This document shows positions 13,713 to 14,643 of a stretch of 14,643 nt of DNA, one piece after another (the first letter of the stretch is position 1; each line of letters starts with the position of its first letter). The notes below the pieces were generated by a model, which made no database searches, was not told the DNA's origin, and saw only the letters and a list, made by a program, of their open reading frames with translations. A program made the position numbers and the translations under genes. The stretch lies in the NCBI GenBank assembly GCA_031386065.1, contig JANNBZ010000123.1, positions 1 to 14,643 of the forward strand, read 5' to 3'. This stretch comes from JANYJJ01 sp031386065 (GTDB lineage Bacteria; Pseudomonadota; Gammaproteobacteria; Burkholderiales; Burkholderiaceae_C).

Positions 13713-14643
13713 ATGACAACCACCGTCGCGCCGCAGACCGAGTCCGAACCCACCGACGCCTGGCGAGCCATTGCCGCCGAGGCCCGCGCCTGGGCGAGCC
13801 AGCGGGGCGTCCGCCTGGCTGACGCCGTGGTGCTGGTTCCGTTCGCTCAACACCTGCCGCTGGCGCGAGGTGCCTGGGCCCGCCAGGGCGGCTGGATGCC
13901 GCGCATCGAAACCAGCCAGACGCTGGCGCGCAGCCTGCCACCTGCGGCCGCGCAGTGGCCTGTCGCGGGGCAGTTGCGCTTCGATGTGGCGCTCGACGGG
14001 CTGCACGCCGCGCAGATGCTGCGCCGGCAGTCCTGGGCGGCAACGTGGGCGCGCGACGATCCGCGCGGCTTTGCCCTTGCTGCGGCGTCGATGGTCGCAA
14101 CCGCGCACGCGCTGGCGCGTGCCGCTGCCTGCGTGCCGCCGTCCCTGCGCGACGCGCACTGGGCGCAGGCGCGCGAAGTGCTGCCGCTGCCGTCGGTCGG
14201 GGCTGCGGGGGCGCGGGAGCGCTTGCTGTGCCGCGTGGCACTCGAATGGGCCGCCGCGGCCGCCGCGCCGGCCACCGATGCGTTGTTCGATTTGCATCCG
14301 TCGGCGTGGATCGTTGTGCAGGCCGGCGGCGCCGACGCGTTGGTCCGCCGCCTGCTCGACCAGGACAGCAGCACGCCGTCGCTGTGGACGGACACCGACG
14401 CCACCCTCAGCGAGAGGCCCGCCCCGAACGGCCGCATCGAGGTCGGTGTCTGCGCCGACTTCGAAACCGAAGCGCATCGCAGCGCCGCTGCCGTACTGGC
14501 CCACCTGAACGCCGGCGTGCAGCCGGTGGCGCTGATCGCCCAGGACCGGGCTCTGGTGCGCCGCGTGCGCGCCTTGCTGGCGCGCCAGCAGGTGCCGCTG
14601 CGCGACGAAACCGGCTGGACGCTGTCGACCACGCGTGCCGCCG
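13713..14643 (+). CDS. PD-(D/E)XK nuclease family / AddB-like protein (5' part)
   Basis: The frame beginning at ATG 13713 is open without a stop to the window edge (310 codons) and is alanine- and arginine-rich. The visible part reads like the N-terminal inactivated-helicase half of AddB-type subunits. It includes VVLVPFAQHLPLARGAWAR near residue 45, WMPRIETSQTLARSLP, a long helical middle, then VGVCADFETEAHRSAAAVL, VALIAQDRALVRRVRALL and DETGWTLSTTRAA (298-310). The last blocks resemble the helicase-like repair subunit that in many Burkholderiales precedes an AddA/UvrD-type helicase near trxA. AddAB processes double-strand breaks for recombination. The C-terminal nuclease motif and iron-sulfur cysteines, if any, lie outside the window. 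The ribosome site is poor. The family call rests on recognition of these segments, not on a search. Confidence 0.68.
   Translation, partial: MTTTVAPQTESEPTDAWRAIAAEARAWASQRGVRLADAVVLVPFAQHLPLARGAWARQGGWMPRIETSQTLARSLPPAAAQWPVAGQLRFDVALDGLHAAQMLRRQSWAATWARDDPRGFALAAASMVATAHALARAAACVPPSLRDAHWAQAREVLPLPSVGAAGARERLLCRVALEWAAAAAAPATDALFDLHPSAWIVVQAGGADALVRRLLDQDSSTPSLWTDTDATLSERPAPNGRIEVGVCADFETEAHRSAAAVLAHLNAGVQPVALIAQDRALVRRVRALLARQQVPLRDETGWTLSTTRAA

Noticed and set aside
13272..14504. A 410-codon minus-strand frame ending in thioredoxin, suggesting a fusion protein
   Set aside because: The upstream ~300 codons are antisense to the AddB-like gene and lack any domain; the ATG at 13601 with a ribosome site gives a standard 109-residue thioredoxin.
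1..14643. Mobile elements, CRISPR repeats, toxin-antitoxin or defence genes
   Set aside because: I looked for transposase motifs, direct-repeat arrays and short paired genes on both strands and found none; every long stretch is explained by conserved core genes.

Overview
This window is a high-G+C stretch of conserved chromosome from a betaproteobacterium, most likely of the order Burkholderiales. The evidence is the gene order ftsH-folP-glmM-pstSCAB-phoU-phoBR, the trxA-rho-rpmE2 block, and the protein sequences. I see no insertion sequence, phage gene, CRISPR array, tRNA or rRNA, and nothing that looks recently acquired.

Layout, left to right. Positions 1-2711 (+) hold the 3' end of ftsH, a clear intrinsic terminator, then folP (dihydropteroate synthase) and glmM (phosphoglucosamine mutase), which are coupled by an ATGA overlap. 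Positions 2712-2886 form the control region of the phosphate operon. It has a good Pho box (two CTGTCAC-type half-sites, 11-bp period) at the expected distance from a -10, and a second run of three half-sites with the same period on the opposite strand about 40 bp upstream. Positions 2887-9535 (+) are pstS-pstC-pstA-pstB-phoU-phoB-phoR: the high-affinity phosphate ABC transporter, its signalling adaptor, and the two-component system that senses and regulates phosphate starvation. Gaps are short or negative except between pstS and pstC, where there is a stem-loop. PhoB made from the end of the operon is expected to activate the promoter at its start.

Positions 9529-13601 (-) converge on this operon. 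In their own reading direction they are trxA, rho, rpmE2 (zinc-free type L31) and a large polytopic membrane protein resembling GT39/ArnT-type glycosyltransferases, whose 3' end overlaps phoR tail-to-tail by 7 bp. The gaps here are rich in RNA structure: a 259-nt C-rich rho leader, three stem-loops after rho, two stem-loops in the rpmE2 leader, and a textbook terminator after rpmE2. From 13713 to the right edge (+), divergent from trxA, is the start of a long gene that I read as the PD-(D/E)XK nuclease / AddB-like partner of an AddAB-type double-strand-break repair enzyme. It runs off the window.

I did not find a new gene system. The points most worth checking are regulatory: the back-to-back Pho sites upstream of pstS, the leaders of rho and rpmE2, and the membrane glycosyltransferase-like gene abutting phoR.
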